Origin: Ponticaulis sp. | Lineage (GTDB): Bacteria; Pseudomonadota; Alphaproteobacteria; Caulobacterales; Hyphomonadaceae | Assembly (NCBI GenBank): GCA_002723155.1 | Contig: PBNO01000006.1 | Span: forward strand, 623,781-687,780 | DNA: 64,000 nt | Direction of reading: 5' to 3' | In this document: positions 9,747 through 20,298 of the stretch, one piece after another | Layout: every line of letters begins with the position of its first letter | Numbering within the stretch: position 1 is the first letter of the stretch | The notes under the pieces: model-generated | Told to the model about the DNA's origin: nothing | Seen by the model: only the letters and a program-made list of their open reading frames with translations | Databases searched by the model: none | Translations under genes and position numbers: made by a program

Positions 9747-10232
9747 CTAGAACGGGATCTCGTCATCCATATCCTGTGAAAAGTCCTGTTTCGGACCTTC
9801 CATGGAGCGTGGAGAACCACCGAAACCGGAATCATCCATGCGGCCACCGCCGCCACCCATTCCGCCGCCGGATGGGCCGTCACGGCCATCAAGCATTGTC
9901 AGCGTGCCGCCATAGTTACGGAGAACAACTTCTGTAGAATACTTCTCAACGCCGTTATTGTCGGTCCACTTGCGCGTTTCCAGCTGACCTTCAACATAGA
10001 CCTTAGATCCTTTGCGAAGATACTGCTCGGCAATCTTCACCAGACCTTCGTTGAAGATGACAACGCGATGCCATTCCGTCTTCTCACGGCGTTCGCCGGA
10101 GTTACGGTCACGCCAGGTTTCGGATGTCGCAATGCTAAGATTTGCGATTGATCCGCCATTGTTCATTGATCTGATTTCAGGGTCTCGTCCGAGGTTTCCA
10201 ACCAAAATCACCTTATTTACCGAGCCGGCCAT
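9747..10232 (-). CDS. ssb: Single-stranded DNA-binding protein
   Basis: It coats single-stranded DNA during replication, recombination and repair and recruits partners through its acidic tail. From the start at 10232 the protein has 161 residues and begins [20 protein letters not shown], the classic OB-fold N-terminus. The Trp and aromatic positions [19 protein letters not shown] follow. A Gly-rich linker (residues about 115-130) leads to the end DDEIPF, the partner-binding tip. A longer frame exists, but AAGGA lies eight bases before 10232 and family members start here. It is divergent from uvrA, with a LexA-type box in the shared region, so SOS control of one or both genes is likely. Confidence 0.96.
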   Translation of the reverse strand: MAGSVNKVILVGNLGRDPEIRSMNNGGSIANLSIATSETWRDRNSGERREKTEWHRVVIFNEGLVKIAEQYLRKGSKVYVEGQLETRKWTDNNGVEKYSTEVVLRNYGGTLTMLDGRDGPSGGGMGGGGGRMDDSGFGGSPRSMEGPKQDFSQDMDDEIPF

Positions 10233-10349
10233 TGCCATATTCCTTCTAGAAACCAAATCTGCGATTCCGTATTTACTTACGGAAAACCGACACACTTCGC
10301 GAGGGGCAACGGAAACTTCCTGACAGTTTCCATAAAGTTCTCGCTATTT

Positions 10350-10364
10350 GTTCTTTATATGTTC
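10350..10364 (+). promoter_or_regulatory. LexA (SOS) box between ssb and uvrA
   Basis: The sequence is GTTCTTTATATGTTC, an exact match to the direct repeat GTTC-N7-GTTC that LexA binds in alphaproteobacteria. It lies 68 bases before uvrA and 118 bases before ssb, where it could repress both. A second, imperfect GTTC lies 13 bases upstream (10337). Confidence 0.8.
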
Positions 10365-10431
10365 TGGATGTCAACCGCGATTCGACGCATATACGTCCAG
10401 CAGACCGAAGCTAAACAGGCAGAATGACCCG

Positions 10432-13341
10432 ATGAGTGAACTCTCAGAAATCCGTGTTCGCGGCGCCAAAGAACACAATCTGAAAAATATCGACGTGGAC
10501 ATTCCGCGTGGAGAGCTGGTTGTGATGACCGGCCTGTCCGGTTCCGGTAAGTCGTCTCTGGCTTTTGATACCATCTACGCCGAAGGCCAGCGACGGTATG
10601 TCGAATCGCTGTCCGCATACGCACGCCAGTTTCTTGAGCTGATGCAAAAGCCGGATGTTGAGAGCATTGAAGGCCTCTCGCCGGCCATTTCCATCGAGCA
10701 GAAGACAACAAGCCGCAACCCACGATCAACTGTCGGCACGGTCACAGAAATCTATGACTATATGCGCCTGTTGTGGGCGCGTGTGGGCACGCCTTATTCA
10801 CCGGCGACGGGTCTCCCTATCGAGAGCCAGACTGTCAGTCAGATGGTCGATAGAACTTTATCGCTGGAGGAAGGTACACGTCTCTACCTTCTGGCGCCCA
10901 TCGTGCGAGGCCGCAAAGGCGAATACCGCAAGGAAATGGCCGAGCTGCTGAAAAAGGGCTATCAGCGGGTTAAGGTTGATGGCGCGTTTTATTCTCTGGA
11001 AGAACCGCCAACACTCGACAAGAAGTTCAAGCATGACATTGACGTTGTTGTAGACCGGATCGTTGTTCGCGAAGGCATGGAGCAACGCCTTGCTGAAAGC
11101 TTCGAGGCTGCGCTGGACCTCGCTAACGGGATCGCCATCGCCGAATATGCAGATGCCGAAGACGGTAAAGACCCGGAACGGATTACCTTCTCCGCGAATT
11201 TTGCGTGTCCGGTGTCTGGCTTCTCAATTCCCGAGATCGAGCCGCGTCTATTTTCGTTCAACAATCCTTTCGGTGCCTGCCCGACATGTGACGGTCTTGG
11301 CGAACAGCTGAAAATCGATCCCGACCTTATTGTTCCTGAGCGCGATAAGTCACTGCAGGACGGCGCGATTGCGCCATGGGCAAAGACAACGTCTCCTTAC
11401 CAGACCCAGACGCTGCAAGCGCTGGCCAAGGCCTATAAGTTCAAAATGCAGGATAAGTGGTCTGATCTGTCTGACGATGTTCAGCGGGTCATTCTACACG
11501 GCACCGGCGGCGACGAAGTAAAATTCGTCTATGATGACGGTATGCGCCGCTATGAAGTTAAAAAGCCGTTCGAAGGCGTCATCCCAAACATGGAACGCCG
11601 CTGGCGCGAGACCGACAGCACCTGGGTGCGCGAGGAGATCGCCAAATTCCAGTCCGCGCAGCCCTGCCCAGCGTGCAACGGCAAGCGCCTGAAGACCGAG
11701 GCACTCGCTGTAAAAATCGGGATGAAAGACATCTCAGAAACTGCGTCCCTCTCGATCAAGGATGCAGACCAATGGTTCCGCGATGTTGAAGGTCATCTCA
11801 CGCCACAAAAGCTCGAGATCGCCTCACGGATTCTCAAAGAAATCAAAGACCGCCTGAAATTCCTGAATGATGTGGGGCTCGACTATCTGAACATGTCGCG
11901 GTCTTCCGGCACGCTTTCTGGCGGCGAGAGCCAGCGTATCCGGCTGGCTAGCCAGATCGGGTCCGGCCTGACCGGCGTGCTCTATGTGCTCGATGAGCCA
12001 AGCATCGGTCTACACCAGCGAGATAACGAGCGCCTTCTGGAAACGCTGAAGCATCTACGTGATCTCGGTAATTCCGTCATCGTGGTCGAACACGATGAGG
12101 ACGCAATTCTAACGGCCGACCATGTTATCGACATGGGGCCCGCCGCTGGCGTTCATGGCGGCGAGATTGTCTCCCAGGGTACGCCGCAGGAGATTATCGC
12201 CGATCCTAACTCCATGACGGGCGCTTACCTCTCCGGTGCGCGTGAGATTGCCATTCCTGATCGCCGGCGCTGGGGTAAGAAAACCAAATCCATCAAACTT
12301 ACTGGCGCTCGCGGAAACAATCTCAAGGATGTGAGTGTCGAAATTCCGCTTGCAACTTTCACCTGTGTGACAGGTGTATCCGGCGGCGGCAAATCCACAC
12401 TTATCATTGAGACGCTCCAGAAAGCGCTCTCGCGAAAGCTTATGAAAGCCCAAACCGTTCCGGCTCCGTATGACGGACTGGAAGGTCTGCAACACCTCGA
12501 TAAAGTCATTGATATCGACCAATCTCCAATCGGACGTACGCCAAGATCAAACCCTGCGACCTACACAGGAGCATTCGGTCCAATCCGTGACTGGTTTGCT
12601 GGACTGCCGGAAGCCAAGCAACGTGGCTACAAGCCTGGCCGCTTCTCTTTCAATGTGAAGGGCGGGCGATGCGAGGCCTGTCAGGGCGACGGTGTCATCA
12701 AGATCGAGATGCACTTCCTGCCGGACGTCTACGTCACCTGCGATGTCTGCAAGGGCAAACGCTACAACCGTGAAACGCTGGAAGTTCTCTACAAAGGCAA
12801 GTCGATTGCTGACGTTCTGGATATGACCGTAGAGGAAGCTGAAGAATTCTTCGCGGCTGTTCCGGGCATTCGGAGCAAAATGGAAACCCTCAACCGCGTT
12901 GGCCTTTCCTATATCAAGGTCGGACAGCAGGCGAATACCCTTTCAGGTGGTGAAGCCCAGAGGGTCAAGCTTGCTAAAGAGCTCTCGAAGCGCGCAACGG
13001 GCCGAACGCTATACATTCTTGATGAGCCGACAACCGGTCTACACTTTGAAGATGTCCGCAAGCTGCTTGAGGTTCTTCACGAGCTTGTCGACAACGGCAA
13101 CACCGTTGTCGTGATCGAGCACAATCTGGATGTGATCAAGACAGCTGACTGGATACTCGACCTTGGCCCTGAAGGCGGCGACGGCGGCGGTGAGCTCGTT
13201 GCTGCGGGCACGCCGGAAGACGTTATCAAAGTCGAGCGCAGCTGGACTGGTCGCTTCCTGAAGGAGACGTTCGAGCGGCAGGAAGAACGCCGTGCGGCAC
13301 GTGCAAAGGCGCGTATCCGCGAAGCTCAAAAGGCGGAGTAA
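10432..13341 (+). CDS. uvrA: Excinuclease ABC subunit A
   Basis: DNA-damage recognition ATPase of nucleotide excision repair; it loads UvrB onto lesions. From the ATG at 10432 it has 969 residues. The first Walker A is GLSGSGKS (34-41) and the second is GVSGGGKS. Signature motifs [12 protein letters not shown] and [12 protein letters not shown] mark two ABC halves. The zinc modules show [23 protein letters not shown] and CDVCKGKRY. The frame extends 28 codons upstream, but [19 protein letters not shown] is the usual start and the LexA box would otherwise lie inside the coding region. It is expected to be SOS-induced. Confidence 0.97.
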   Translation: MSELSEIRVRGAKEHNLKNIDVDIPRGELVVMTGLSGSGKSSLAFDTIYAEGQRRYVESLSAYARQFLELMQKPDVESIEGLSPAISIEQKTTSRNPRSTVGTVTEIYDYMRLLWARVGTPYSPATGLPIESQTVSQMVDRTLSLEEGTRLYLLAPIVRGRKGEYRKEMAELLKKGYQRVKVDGAFYSLEEPPTLDKKFKHDIDVVVDRIVVREGMEQRLAESFEAALDLANGIAIAEYADAEDGKDPERITFSANFACPVSGFSIPEIEPRLFSFNNPFGACPTCDGLGEQLKIDPDLIVPERDKSLQDGAIAPWAKTTSPYQTQTLQALAKAYKFKMQDKWSDLSDDVQRVILHGTGGDEVKFVYDDGMRRYEVKKPFEGVIPNMERRWRETDSTWVREEIAKFQSAQPCPACNGKRLKTEALAVKIGMKDISETASLSIKDADQWFRDVEGHLTPQKLEIASRILKEIKDRLKFLNDVGLDYLNMSRSSGTLSGGESQRIRLASQIGSGLTGVLYVLDEPSIGLHQRDNERLLETLKHLRDLGNSVIVVEHDEDAILTADHVIDMGPAAGVHGGEIVSQGTPQEIIADPNSMTGAYLSGAREIAIPDRRRWGKKTKSIKLTGARGNNLKDVSVEIPLATFTCVTGVSGGGKSTLIIETLQKALSRKLMKAQTVPAPYDGLEGLQHLDKVIDIDQSPIGRTPRSNPATYTGAFGPIRDWFAGLPEAKQRGYKPGRFSFNVKGGRCEACQGDGVIKIEMHFLPDVYVTCDVCKGKRYNRETLEVLYKGKSIADVLDMTVEEAEEFFAAVPGIRSKMETLNRVGLSYIKVGQQANTLSGGEAQRVKLAKELSKRATGRTLYILDEPTTGLHFEDVRKLLEVLHELVDNGNTVVVIEHNLDVIKTADWILDLGPEGGDGGGELVAAGTPEDVIKVERSWTGRFLKETFERQEERRAARAKARIREAQKAE

Positions 13342-13359
13342 ATAGTCTGGTCGGACCGC

Positions 13360-14241
13360 TTAGAACTGTTCTGTTCTGCGGTCCGGCTCGAATCCGCGAT
13401 ACATAAACACAGCTAGTGCGGCGCCTACGAGCTGTGATGGGATACTGAACAGCCCGGTAATCACGCCAAACGCAAATGCTGCAAATGGTGAAGTGGCAGC
13501 CAGGGCCCCGGCATCGCCAAGGACCGGCAAACCGGTCAAAGCGCCAGCGACCCACACACCCAAAAATGAAATCAGCACGACGGGCGCCATCGCGAGCACA
13601 ATTGCACCGATCACACGCCATACCTGATCTTTCGTCCAATCCCATGTCTCAAAGATCATCATCTTCTGACGCGCAATTGTTGCGGCCGGGAAGTTCACCA
13701 GCCTCGCTGAGATATAAAGCAGAGGAAAACCGACCATCAGGAACATCAGGATCATAATCACAATGCCTGCGGGCGTGACGAAAAAGTCCGCCAGAAACGC
13801 TTCGGCCGCGCGCTGATTTTGAGCAATTGCTTCCAGATCTGGGACAAGCATTGCGATCAATATGCCCATCACGATGCTTGCGAGAATAATGGCGACAAAT
13901 GCGAGAAAAAATGCGACCGCGATGAAAATCAGGTTCGCGAACAGCAGTCGCGTTTCTTCCATATCGAACTTCAGGCCGGTCAGGCCCTTCATCTCGCCCG
14001 TCATGGCAAGACGGATGGTCATAGCGAGACAACTGACCGTCACCAGAAGTGCCAGAACCTGTCCAAGGAAATCGAGAGGCAAAACACCTCCAGCCAATCC
14101 TGACACAGCCGCAGCCGATACAGCGCCGGTTACAATTGCACGCACCATGTAGGCGGGAAGCGTCGTCAGAAATGCACCTATTGCAAATCTCCAGCTGTAT
14201 GTCGCTGCTCCAACAATCGGCAATTGGCTGTTTTCCGCCAC
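13360..14241 (-). CDS. Multi-pass membrane protein of unknown function
   Basis: I do not recognise a specific family; a Yip1-like or similar small polytopic family is possible. The predicted protein of 293 residues has about six hydrophobic segments, roughly at 20-50, 56-78, 100-132, 150-175, 200-230 and 240-285, with a soluble loop containing DLEAIAQNQRAAEAF and a WDWTKDQVWR motif before the last segments. The GTG start at 14241 was chosen because AGGAG lies six bases upstream and the protein then begins MAENSQLPIVG; an ATG 99 bases further upstream has no ribosome site. It lies between convergent uvrA and divergent trmFO. Confidence 0.75.
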   Translation of the reverse strand: MAENSQLPIVGAATYSWRFAIGAFLTTLPAYMVRAIVTGAVSAAAVSGLAGGVLPLDFLGQVLALLVTVSCLAMTIRLAMTGEMKGLTGLKFDMEETRLLFANLIFIAVAFFLAFVAIILASIVMGILIAMLVPDLEAIAQNQRAAEAFLADFFVTPAGIVIMILMFLMVGFPLLYISARLVNFPAATIARQKMMIFETWDWTKDQVWRVIGAIVLAMAPVVLISFLGVWVAGALTGLPVLGDAGALAATSPFAAFAFGVITGLFSIPSQLVGAALAVFMYRGFEPDRRTEQF

Positions 14242-14410
14242 TTCGGTCTCCTGCGTTTTCAAAGCACCATTCAATTGGGACAGAAGCTGATAGAATTCAA
14301 TTGAAATCGCCCCACATTCGGCGCAATCGTGCCGCGACATTCGTTGCGAACGATATCGTTTCCCGCAATTCCATGGTTGACCTGATCATCCTCTTCCACA
14401 ATTTAGCGAC

Positions 14411-15808
14411 ATGACCAAAGAACCTATTCATATTATCGGTGGCGGCATGGCTGGCTCTGAAGCCGCATGGCAAGCCGCCAACCTCGGCGTTCCTGTAATC
14501 CTGCATGAGATGCGCGGCGTAAAAGGCACACACGCGCACAAGACCGACCATCTTGCAGAACTCGTCTGTTCCAACTCTTTTCGCTCAGACGACCATGAGA
14601 CAAATGCCGTAGGCGTTCTGCATGAAGAAATGCGTCGTCTGAATGGTATCATCATTTCGACAGCTGCTGACCATCAGGTGCCCGCAGGCTCTGCTCTTGC
14701 GGTAGATCGCGACGGATTCTCCGCCGCCGTAACCGCTAAGCTGGAAGCGCATCCGAACATAACGATTGTGCGCGAAGAAATTGACGGCATTCCTCCGGAA
14801 GACTGGTCGTCTGTCATCATTGCGACAGGGCCTCTGACATCCGAAGCACTGGCAAATGCCATTGGTGGTGTGACGGGCGAAGAAGACCTGGCATTCTTCG
14901 ATGCGATTGCGCCGATTGTGCAGGTCGATTCCGTAAACATGGATATTGCGTGGCGACAGTCCCGCTATGATAAGCCGGGCCCTCATGGCGACACCGCAGC
15001 CTACATCAACTGCCCGATGGATGAAGACCAATATAATGCCTTCATCGACGCTCTCCTCGCTGGTGAAAAGACTGAATTCAAAGACTGGGAGAAAGACACC
15101 CCATACTTTGAAGGCTGCCTCCCGATCGAAGTAATGGCAGAACGTGGACGCGAAACGCTTCGATATGGGCCGATGAAACCAATCGGTCTCACCAATGCTC
15201 ACAAGCCAGACGTCAAAGCCCACGCCGTCGTCCAGCTCCGGCAGGACAATGCCCTCGGCACACTGTGGAACATGGTGGGCTTCCAGACGAAGCTGAAGTA
15301 TGGCGCGCAAACTGACATCTTCAGAATGATCCCAGGCCTCGAGAATGCTGTCTTTTCTCGTCTGGGCGGCATTCACCGCAATACCTTCATCAATTCACCC
15401 AAGCTGATCGATAATCAACTGCGCCTGAAGAAAATGCCGCGCCTCCGCTTTGCAGGTCAGGTTACCGGCGTTGAGGGTTACGTCGAGAGCGCTGCTATGG
15501 GCCTTCTTGCGGGACGCTTTGCTGCATACGAACGCCTTGGCATGGACATGACGCCGCCACCTGAAACAACGGCACTGGGTGCTCTGCTAGGCCATATCAC
15601 GGGCGGTCACCTGGAAGCGGGTGGGACATTCCAGCCGATGAATGTCAATTTCGGCCTGTTTCCAGCTCCGGAAACCGTTCCGAACAAGGATGAGAACGGC
15701 AAACGCCTGCGCGGCAAAGAAAAAGGCCGCGCGAAAAAGCGCGAAATGGCGAAGCGTGCGCTCGTGGATATCGATAACTGGGCCGATCAGTTTATGGCGA
15801 CGTCATAG
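14411..15808 (+). CDS. trmFO: Methylenetetrahydrofolate-tRNA (uracil-54-C5)-methyltransferase, FAD-dependent
   Basis: It forms ribothymidine at position 54 of the tRNA T-loop using methylenetetrahydrofolate and FADH2. The protein is 465 residues. The FAD-binding N-terminus is [15 protein letters not shown], and the family block [16 protein letters not shown], with the conserved Cys, follows near residue 53. Later hallmarks are VRLRQDN-like (AVVQLRQDN), [10 protein letters not shown] and [19 protein letters not shown]. The stop overlaps the convergent synthase-like gene by 6 bases. Confidence 0.96.
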   Translation: MTKEPIHIIGGGMAGSEAAWQAANLGVPVILHEMRGVKGTHAHKTDHLAELVCSNSFRSDDHETNAVGVLHEEMRRLNGIIISTAADHQVPAGSALAVDRDGFSAAVTAKLEAHPNITIVREEIDGIPPEDWSSVIIATGPLTSEALANAIGGVTGEEDLAFFDAIAPIVQVDSVNMDIAWRQSRYDKPGPHGDTAAYINCPMDEDQYNAFIDALLAGEKTEFKDWEKDTPYFEGCLPIEVMAERGRETLRYGPMKPIGLTNAHKPDVKAHAVVQLRQDNALGTLWNMVGFQTKLKYGAQTDIFRMIPGLENAVFSRLGGIHRNTFINSPKLIDNQLRLKKMPRLRFAGQVTGVEGYVESAAMGLLAGRFAAYERLGMDMTPPPETTALGALLGHITGGHLEAGGTFQPMNVNFGLFPAPETVPNKDENGKRLRGKEKGRAKKREMAKRALVDIDNWADQFMATS

Positions 15809-16480
15809 ACGTTCCAATTTTTTGAGAAGGCGTTTCTCACCCGCGAGGAACGCCTTCCAATACCGCCAACGTCGAACCAGAGCGTGAGCTTCAGCTTTGC
15901 TCTCCCAATCCGCCGCAAATTCCAGCAAGCACATCCATGGCCAGCGGGTGTCATTTTTTTCCTGCAGACACTGTTTGAGCCCGTTCAGGCTTTGGCGGTC
16001 TGGCGCCCCGGCATTGGTAGTCTGGAAGTAGCGACCCAATAGGTTAGCGCATCTGGTCTCATCGGTTTCAGCGTCATTCATCAAAAGCCGAAAGAGCGCC
16101 CCGCCATAGTCAGGCTCGTCACCCGCGATGACGTCATCATACGCGTTGATCAGATCCAGAATGACCCTGGGTTCCACGTCATGATCGAGAAGCAGTCCTT
16201 CGAGTGACAGTGCCGGATCCGTTTGCTGCGTCTCTTTTCCAGCCAGAATATTTTCAATCTCGTCTCGCCACCACTGTAGCCTGATCTGCGCGACCATGGC
16301 CTCGCTGATCGTGGTCGCGATGCGATGAAACTCTCCGTCCAGACAAAGAATCATCAAAGACCGCTTACGCTGCCCAGATTCAAGGAACCCGGTCGCCAAC
16401 CAGATCGTTTGGTGACTATGACGGGCAAAAGAATTCAAACTTTTGAAGAAATCTGGACTTTTACGCTTGGTCTCAGGCAT
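15803..16480 (-). CDS. Squalene/phytoene synthase-family protein
   Basis: A 225-residue member of the squalene/phytoene synthase superfamily. The clearest sign is [16 protein letters not shown], which matches the second aspartate-helix region; the stretch [17 protein letters not shown] follows. The canonical first motif (DxxxD with Arg) is only weakly seen, so prenyl-synthase activity is doubtful. Small members near secDF in alphaproteobacteria resemble the mitochondrial assembly factor NDUFAF6; that role is an inference. A GTG at 16489 is an alternative start, and neither start has a strong ribosome site. Confidence 0.75.
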   Translation of the reverse strand: MPETKRKSPDFFKSLNSFARHSHQTIWLATGFLESGQRKRSLMILCLDGEFHRIATTISEAMVAQIRLQWWRDEIENILAGKETQQTDPALSLEGLLLDHDVEPRVILDLINAYDDVIAGDEPDYGGALFRLLMNDAETDETRCANLLGRYFQTTNAGAPDRQSLNGLKQCLQEKNDTRWPWMCLLEFAADWESKAEAHALVRRWRYWKAFLAGEKRLLKKLERL

Positions 16481-16548
16481 GACGATCACAATATCCCATT
16501 GGAGTCATTTCTGACACACCAACTCGGTTAATAGAAGAGGAGTTAAAC

Positions 16549-17151
16549 ATGGCTTTCGACCTTCCAAGCCTTCCATACGACCGTGGTGCACTCGCGCCAC
16601 ATATTTCAGAGGAAACTCTGAATTTCCATTACGGGAAGCACCATCAGGCTTACGTCACGAACCTCAACAAGCTTGTTGAAGGTGGTCCGCTTGCTGACGC
16701 TTCTCTGGAAGAAGTCATTCAGGACGCGGCAGGTGACGCCTCTAAAGCTGGCGTATTCAACAACGCGGCTCAGGTCTGGAACCACACATTCTATTGGCAT
16801 TCCATGAAGCCAGCTGGTGGCGGCGCTCCTACCGGTAAGATCGCTGAACTCATCGATCGTGACTTTGGCTCTTACGACGCGTTCAAAGAGTCTTTTGCAA
16901 CAGCAGGCGCAACACAGTTCGGTTCAGGCTGGGCATGGCTGGTGCTTGCAAACGGCAAACTCGAAGTGCGCAAAACACCAAACGCAGAAACTCCACTGAC
17001 AGAAGACGGTGTTACACCACTTCTCACAATGGACGTCTGGGAACACGCTTACTATCTCGATTTCCAGAATGCGCGCCCTGCCTACATTGAGACATTCCTC
17101 AGCGAACTCGTGAACTGGGACTTTGCAAACCAGAACCTCGCTGACGCGTAA
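16549..17151 (+). CDS. sodB: Superoxide dismutase (Fe type)
   Basis: It converts superoxide to oxygen and hydrogen peroxide in the cytoplasm. The 200-residue protein has metal ligands His27 (NFHYGKHHQAY), His79 (WNHTFYWHS), Asp162 and His166 (DVWEHAYYLDF). The Gln at position 75 in NNAAQVWNH is typical of iron rather than manganese enzymes. The ribosome site AGAGGAG lies seven bases before the ATG. A strong bidirectional terminator (17175-17202) separates it from secF. Confidence 0.96.
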   Translation: MAFDLPSLPYDRGALAPHISEETLNFHYGKHHQAYVTNLNKLVEGGPLADASLEEVIQDAAGDASKAGVFNNAAQVWNHTFYWHSMKPAGGGAPTGKIAELIDRDFGSYDAFKESFATAGATQFGSGWAWLVLANGKLEVRKTPNAETPLTEDGVTPLLTMDVWEHAYYLDFQNARPAYIETFLSELVNWDFANQNLADA

Positions 17152-17174
17152 ATCTGACACGCAGCTTTAAAACG

Positions 17175-17202
17175 AAACCCCGCCAGTTGCCTGGCGGGGT
17201 TT
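17175..17202. terminator. Bidirectional terminator between sodB and secF
   Basis: AAACCCCGCCAG pairs with CTGGCGGGGTTT around a TTGC loop. T-rich sequence follows on the plus strand (GGGGTTTATATTT) and on the minus strand (GGGGTTTCGTTTT), so it can end both convergent transcripts. Confidence 0.9.
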
Positions 17203-17226
17203 ATATTTATCAGCTCACTTGCCCTA

Positions 17227-18249
17227 TCAGGACTTGGAGAAGATCTCGTCCGCGCTTTGCAGCTTTTCCGGATCACGAGTGAGACCGGTGTGCAGAAGAA
17301 GCGCTGAAGCGATGAAGATCGAAGAATACGTACCGATTACGACGCCCCAGATCAGAGCGAACGAGAAGCCTCGAAGAACCTCACCGCCAAGCACATAGAT
17401 CGAGATCAGCGCCAGAAGCGTCGTGCCGGATGTCAGCAAGGTTCTGGACAAGGTCTTGTTCAGAGACAGATTGATCACATCCTTGAGCGGCATCTTCTTG
17501 TATTTCCGCAGCTCTTCGCGAACGCGGTCGTACACAACAACCGTGTCGTTCATCGAGTAACCGATAATCGTCAGAAGCGCGGCGATCGTCGTCAGGTCAA
17601 AATCAATTTGCAGAAGCGAGAATACCCCTACAGTCAGAATGACGTCGTGCAGCAAGGCCATAACCGCGCCCACTGAGAACGCGATCTGAAACCGGAACCA
17701 GATATAAGCCAGCATGAAGATCAGAGAGACAGCCAGAGCTGTGATACCGGCTTGCAGCAGCTCATTTGATACGCGTGGGCCAACGCTATCACGGCGCAGG
17801 ATTTCCCAGTCACGTTCTTCAACGTCACTGTGCGGATACGCGGCCTCAAGAGCGTCGATAAATCGCTGTGCCTCGTCGATTTCCTGATCAGTCGCAGCAG
17901 TTTCATCTGCATTGGTATCTGCGTCTGAAGCCACTTCATCCTCATCAGGAAGTGCAGCGCGGATAACGAATGTTTCCTCGGCGTTCGCGCCGGTGCCGCT
18001 GGCCTCAGTGATATTAGGCGCCTTGAGCTCAAGCTCGTTTGCCAGCGCGCGGATATCTTCGATCTCCGCACCTTCTGGCTTTGTGATCTCCACCAGCATA
18101 CCGCCTGCGAAGTCGATACCGAAGTTCAGGCCTTTCATGGGGATGAGAATAACCGATGCAGCCAGAGCCACGGCAGACAAAGCGAATGCGAACATTCGGA
18201 CCGACATAAAGTCGACTTTACCCTCAATCGGAAGACGTTTCATAAGCAT
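17227..18249 (-). CDS. secF: Protein translocase subunit SecF
   Basis: Inner-membrane partner of SecD that uses proton-motive force to finish pulling proteins through SecYEG. From the ATG at 18249 it has 340 residues. The family motif LNFGIDFAGGM comes after the first membrane segment. Five further segments include IIGYSMNDTVVVYDRVRE, a classic SecF signature. The periplasmic domain is longer than in many homologues because of an acidic, low-complexity insertion (DEVASDADTNADETAATDQ) near residue 100. The start was chosen for GGAG seven bases upstream, just after secD. Confidence 0.97.
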   Translation of the reverse strand: MLMKRLPIEGKVDFMSVRMFAFALSAVALAASVILIPMKGLNFGIDFAGGMLVEITKPEGAEIEDIRALANELELKAPNITEASGTGANAEETFVIRAALPDEDEVASDADTNADETAATDQEIDEAQRFIDALEAAYPHSDVEERDWEILRRDSVGPRVSNELLQAGITALAVSLIFMLAYIWFRFQIAFSVGAVMALLHDVILTVGVFSLLQIDFDLTTIAALLTIIGYSMNDTVVVYDRVREELRKYKKMPLKDVINLSLNKTLSRTLLTSGTTLLALISIYVLGGEVLRGFSFALIWGVVIGTYSSIFIASALLLHTGLTRDPEKLQSADEIFSKS

Positions 18250-18259
18250 GTCAGGTCTC

Positions 18260-19867
18260 CTACATCGGCAGCTTGGTTGGGCGTGTCGCACGCAGCCAGA
18301 TCACAGAGAACCAGCGTGTCAGAACGAAAGCCGTAAAGACGGACGTGAAAATACCAATCGCTAGCGTCACCGCGAAGCCTTTCACAGGGCCAGAGCCCAG
18401 CGTGTAGAGGACCGAGGCAGCGAGAAGCGTCGTGATGTTCGCGTCAAGAATCGTAGACAGAGCCTGCTGATACCCCGACTCAATGGCAGAGATCGGCTTT
18501 CTTCCGGCCCGGGATTCCTCGCGGATGCGCTCAAACACCAAGACGTTCGCATCGACCGCCATACCAATCGTGAGAATGATGCCCGCAATGCCCGGAAGGG
18601 TCAGCGTCGCACCGAGACCGGACAATGCTCCGAAGATCAGAAGAATGTTCACGATCAACGATCCTACGGCAAAGACCCCGAACAGGCCGTACGCGACGAG
18701 CATGAAGATCGCGACGAGGATGAGGCCGATAATGGAGGCAAGCGCACCTGCTTCAATGGAGTCCTGACCAAGCGTCGGACCCACCACACGAACACTCTCG
18801 ACATTCACCTGCGCAGGAAGAGCACCCGCCTGAATAACCGTCGCCAGTTCACGTGCGGATTCGACGGTGAAAGAGCCTTCGATGAAACCGGACCCTTGAA
18901 GGATCGCACTGTTAATCCGCGGGGCAGACTGCACAGCATCATCCAGAAGAATTGCGAAACGTCGACCACGGTTCTGGGATGTAGCCTCACCAAACAGACG
19001 CGCGCCGGTCGTGTTGAATGTGAAGTTTACGATTGGCTGATTGTTCTCAGGGTGGAACCCCTGACTGGAACTGCGAACCATATCGCCTTCAATAATCGGA
19101 TCAGCTTCGAGAAGCAGAGTTTCTCCAGTGACGGATTGTCTGATGATGTTGCCAACACGCGGCTGACCGGTACGCAGGGCTTCGTTCAGTGCGTTCTGGT
19201 CTTCGACCACAAGATTGAAGGTCAGGACGCCCGGCTGTTCGATGACACGAATAAGGCGTTCAGGATCACTTTCGCCAGGCGCTTCAACGATAATGTCGTT
19301 CTCGCCAGATGGTTGGACGAGAATTTCGCCAAGTCCATCCGGGTCAAGACGTGGACCAAGCTTGGAAACCGTCTGGCGGGTTGCTTCCGCCATAATCTCT
19401 TCCACACGCTGCGGCGTGAAACTGATCTCGATCTCACCATTACCGGCCTGCGAGACCTCAATGCTCGGTGCGCCAAGCGGCCCACCGATAGGCTGGTTCA
19501 TTTCGCGCATGAGCGCGATTGCGCGATCAGACATTGAGTTGTCGCGCAGACGGAAACGTACAGCGTCGTCTTCCACGCGAAGCGCCGTGTAGGAAATACG
19601 ATTATCGCCGCGCGTTGTCTGAAGTTTTGCACGTGCCTCACGCAGCAGATCGTTCAGCTGCTTTGTGACTGATTGCTCGGCATCAACAGACAAGAGCAGC
19701 GATACCCCGCCCCGAAGGTCCAGACCAAGGTTAGCTGGCGAAGAAGGCAGGAAACTCGGAATGCTCTCGCGCTGGTTTTCATTGAGCACGTTTGGCAAAG
19801 CAAACAGCGCTCCGAAAACCGACACAAAGAGGATCAGTGCGACCTTCCAGGGTGGGAATTGTAACAT
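18260..19867 (-). CDS. secD: Protein translocase subunit SecD
   Basis: Large subunit of the SecDF export motor: six membrane segments and a large periplasmic domain. It has 535 residues. The N-terminal signature NLGLDLRGGVSLLLSVD follows the first segment. The C-terminal half carries the SecD/F domain with AGIILTIGMAVDANVLVFER and a TTLLAASVLYTLGSGPVKGF helix pair. It lies 10 bases before secF and 15 bases after yajC, an ordering shared by most bacteria, so one transcript is expected. Confidence 0.98.
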   Translation of the reverse strand: MLQFPPWKVALILFVSVFGALFALPNVLNENQRESIPSFLPSSPANLGLDLRGGVSLLLSVDAEQSVTKQLNDLLREARAKLQTTRGDNRISYTALRVEDDAVRFRLRDNSMSDRAIALMREMNQPIGGPLGAPSIEVSQAGNGEIEISFTPQRVEEIMAEATRQTVSKLGPRLDPDGLGEILVQPSGENDIIVEAPGESDPERLIRVIEQPGVLTFNLVVEDQNALNEALRTGQPRVGNIIRQSVTGETLLLEADPIIEGDMVRSSSQGFHPENNQPIVNFTFNTTGARLFGEATSQNRGRRFAILLDDAVQSAPRINSAILQGSGFIEGSFTVESARELATVIQAGALPAQVNVESVRVVGPTLGQDSIEAGALASIIGLILVAIFMLVAYGLFGVFAVGSLIVNILLIFGALSGLGATLTLPGIAGIILTIGMAVDANVLVFERIREESRAGRKPISAIESGYQQALSTILDANITTLLAASVLYTLGSGPVKGFAVTLAIGIFTSVFTAFVLTRWFSVIWLRATRPTKLPM

Positions 19868-19882
19868 TGGAAAACCTGTATC

Positions 19883-20215
19883 TTAGTCGTTTGCAGGTGT
19901 GTCTGCAGCGCTCTTGTCGCGTACGTCGATAACCATCTGACGCAGAACAGTCACTTCAGTCGAACCAAGGTTCAGAACGACTTCGGTGTCGCTGATTTTG
20001 ACAATTTTACCGACAAGGCCGCCAGACGTCACAACGCGGTCGTTCTTTTTCAGGTTGCTGAGCATTTCCTGATGTTTCTTGCGTTGCTGCTGCTGTGGGC
20101 GGATCAGCAGGAAGTACATGATTGCGGCCATGGCGCCGAACGGAAGCACGAGGCCCGTAAGGATGTTGCTGCCACCTTCAGCTGCTTGCGCGAAAAGAAT
20201 AAGTGAATCGGTCAT
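19883..20215 (-). CDS. yajC: Preprotein translocase subunit YajC
   Basis: A small inner-membrane protein of the SecDF-YajC complex, 110 residues from the chosen start. The single membrane helix FGAMAAIMYFLLIRPQQQQRKKHQEM, with its RPQ boundary, is the family hallmark. The cytoplasmic part has KKNDRVVTSGGLVGKI, also typical. An in-frame ATG at 20227 would add four residues; the context favours neither strongly. It starts the yajC-secD-secF run, 83 bases after pcm. Confidence 0.95.
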   Translation of the reverse strand: MTDSLILFAQAAEGGSNILTGLVLPFGAMAAIMYFLLIRPQQQQRKKHQEMLSNLKKNDRVVTSGGLVGKIVKISDTEVVLNLGSTEVTVLRQMVIDVRDKSAADTPAND

Positions 20216-20298
20216 TTGACGGTCCATTGAGAGTTATATCAGACGCGAGGCTATACTTGGGCGCCCCGCATTTTGCAAACAAGAGGTAATCGCCACCT

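Noticed and set aside
10333..10353. Second LexA box GTTC-N9-GTTC
   Set aside because: The spacer is nine bases instead of seven, so it does not fit the consensus.
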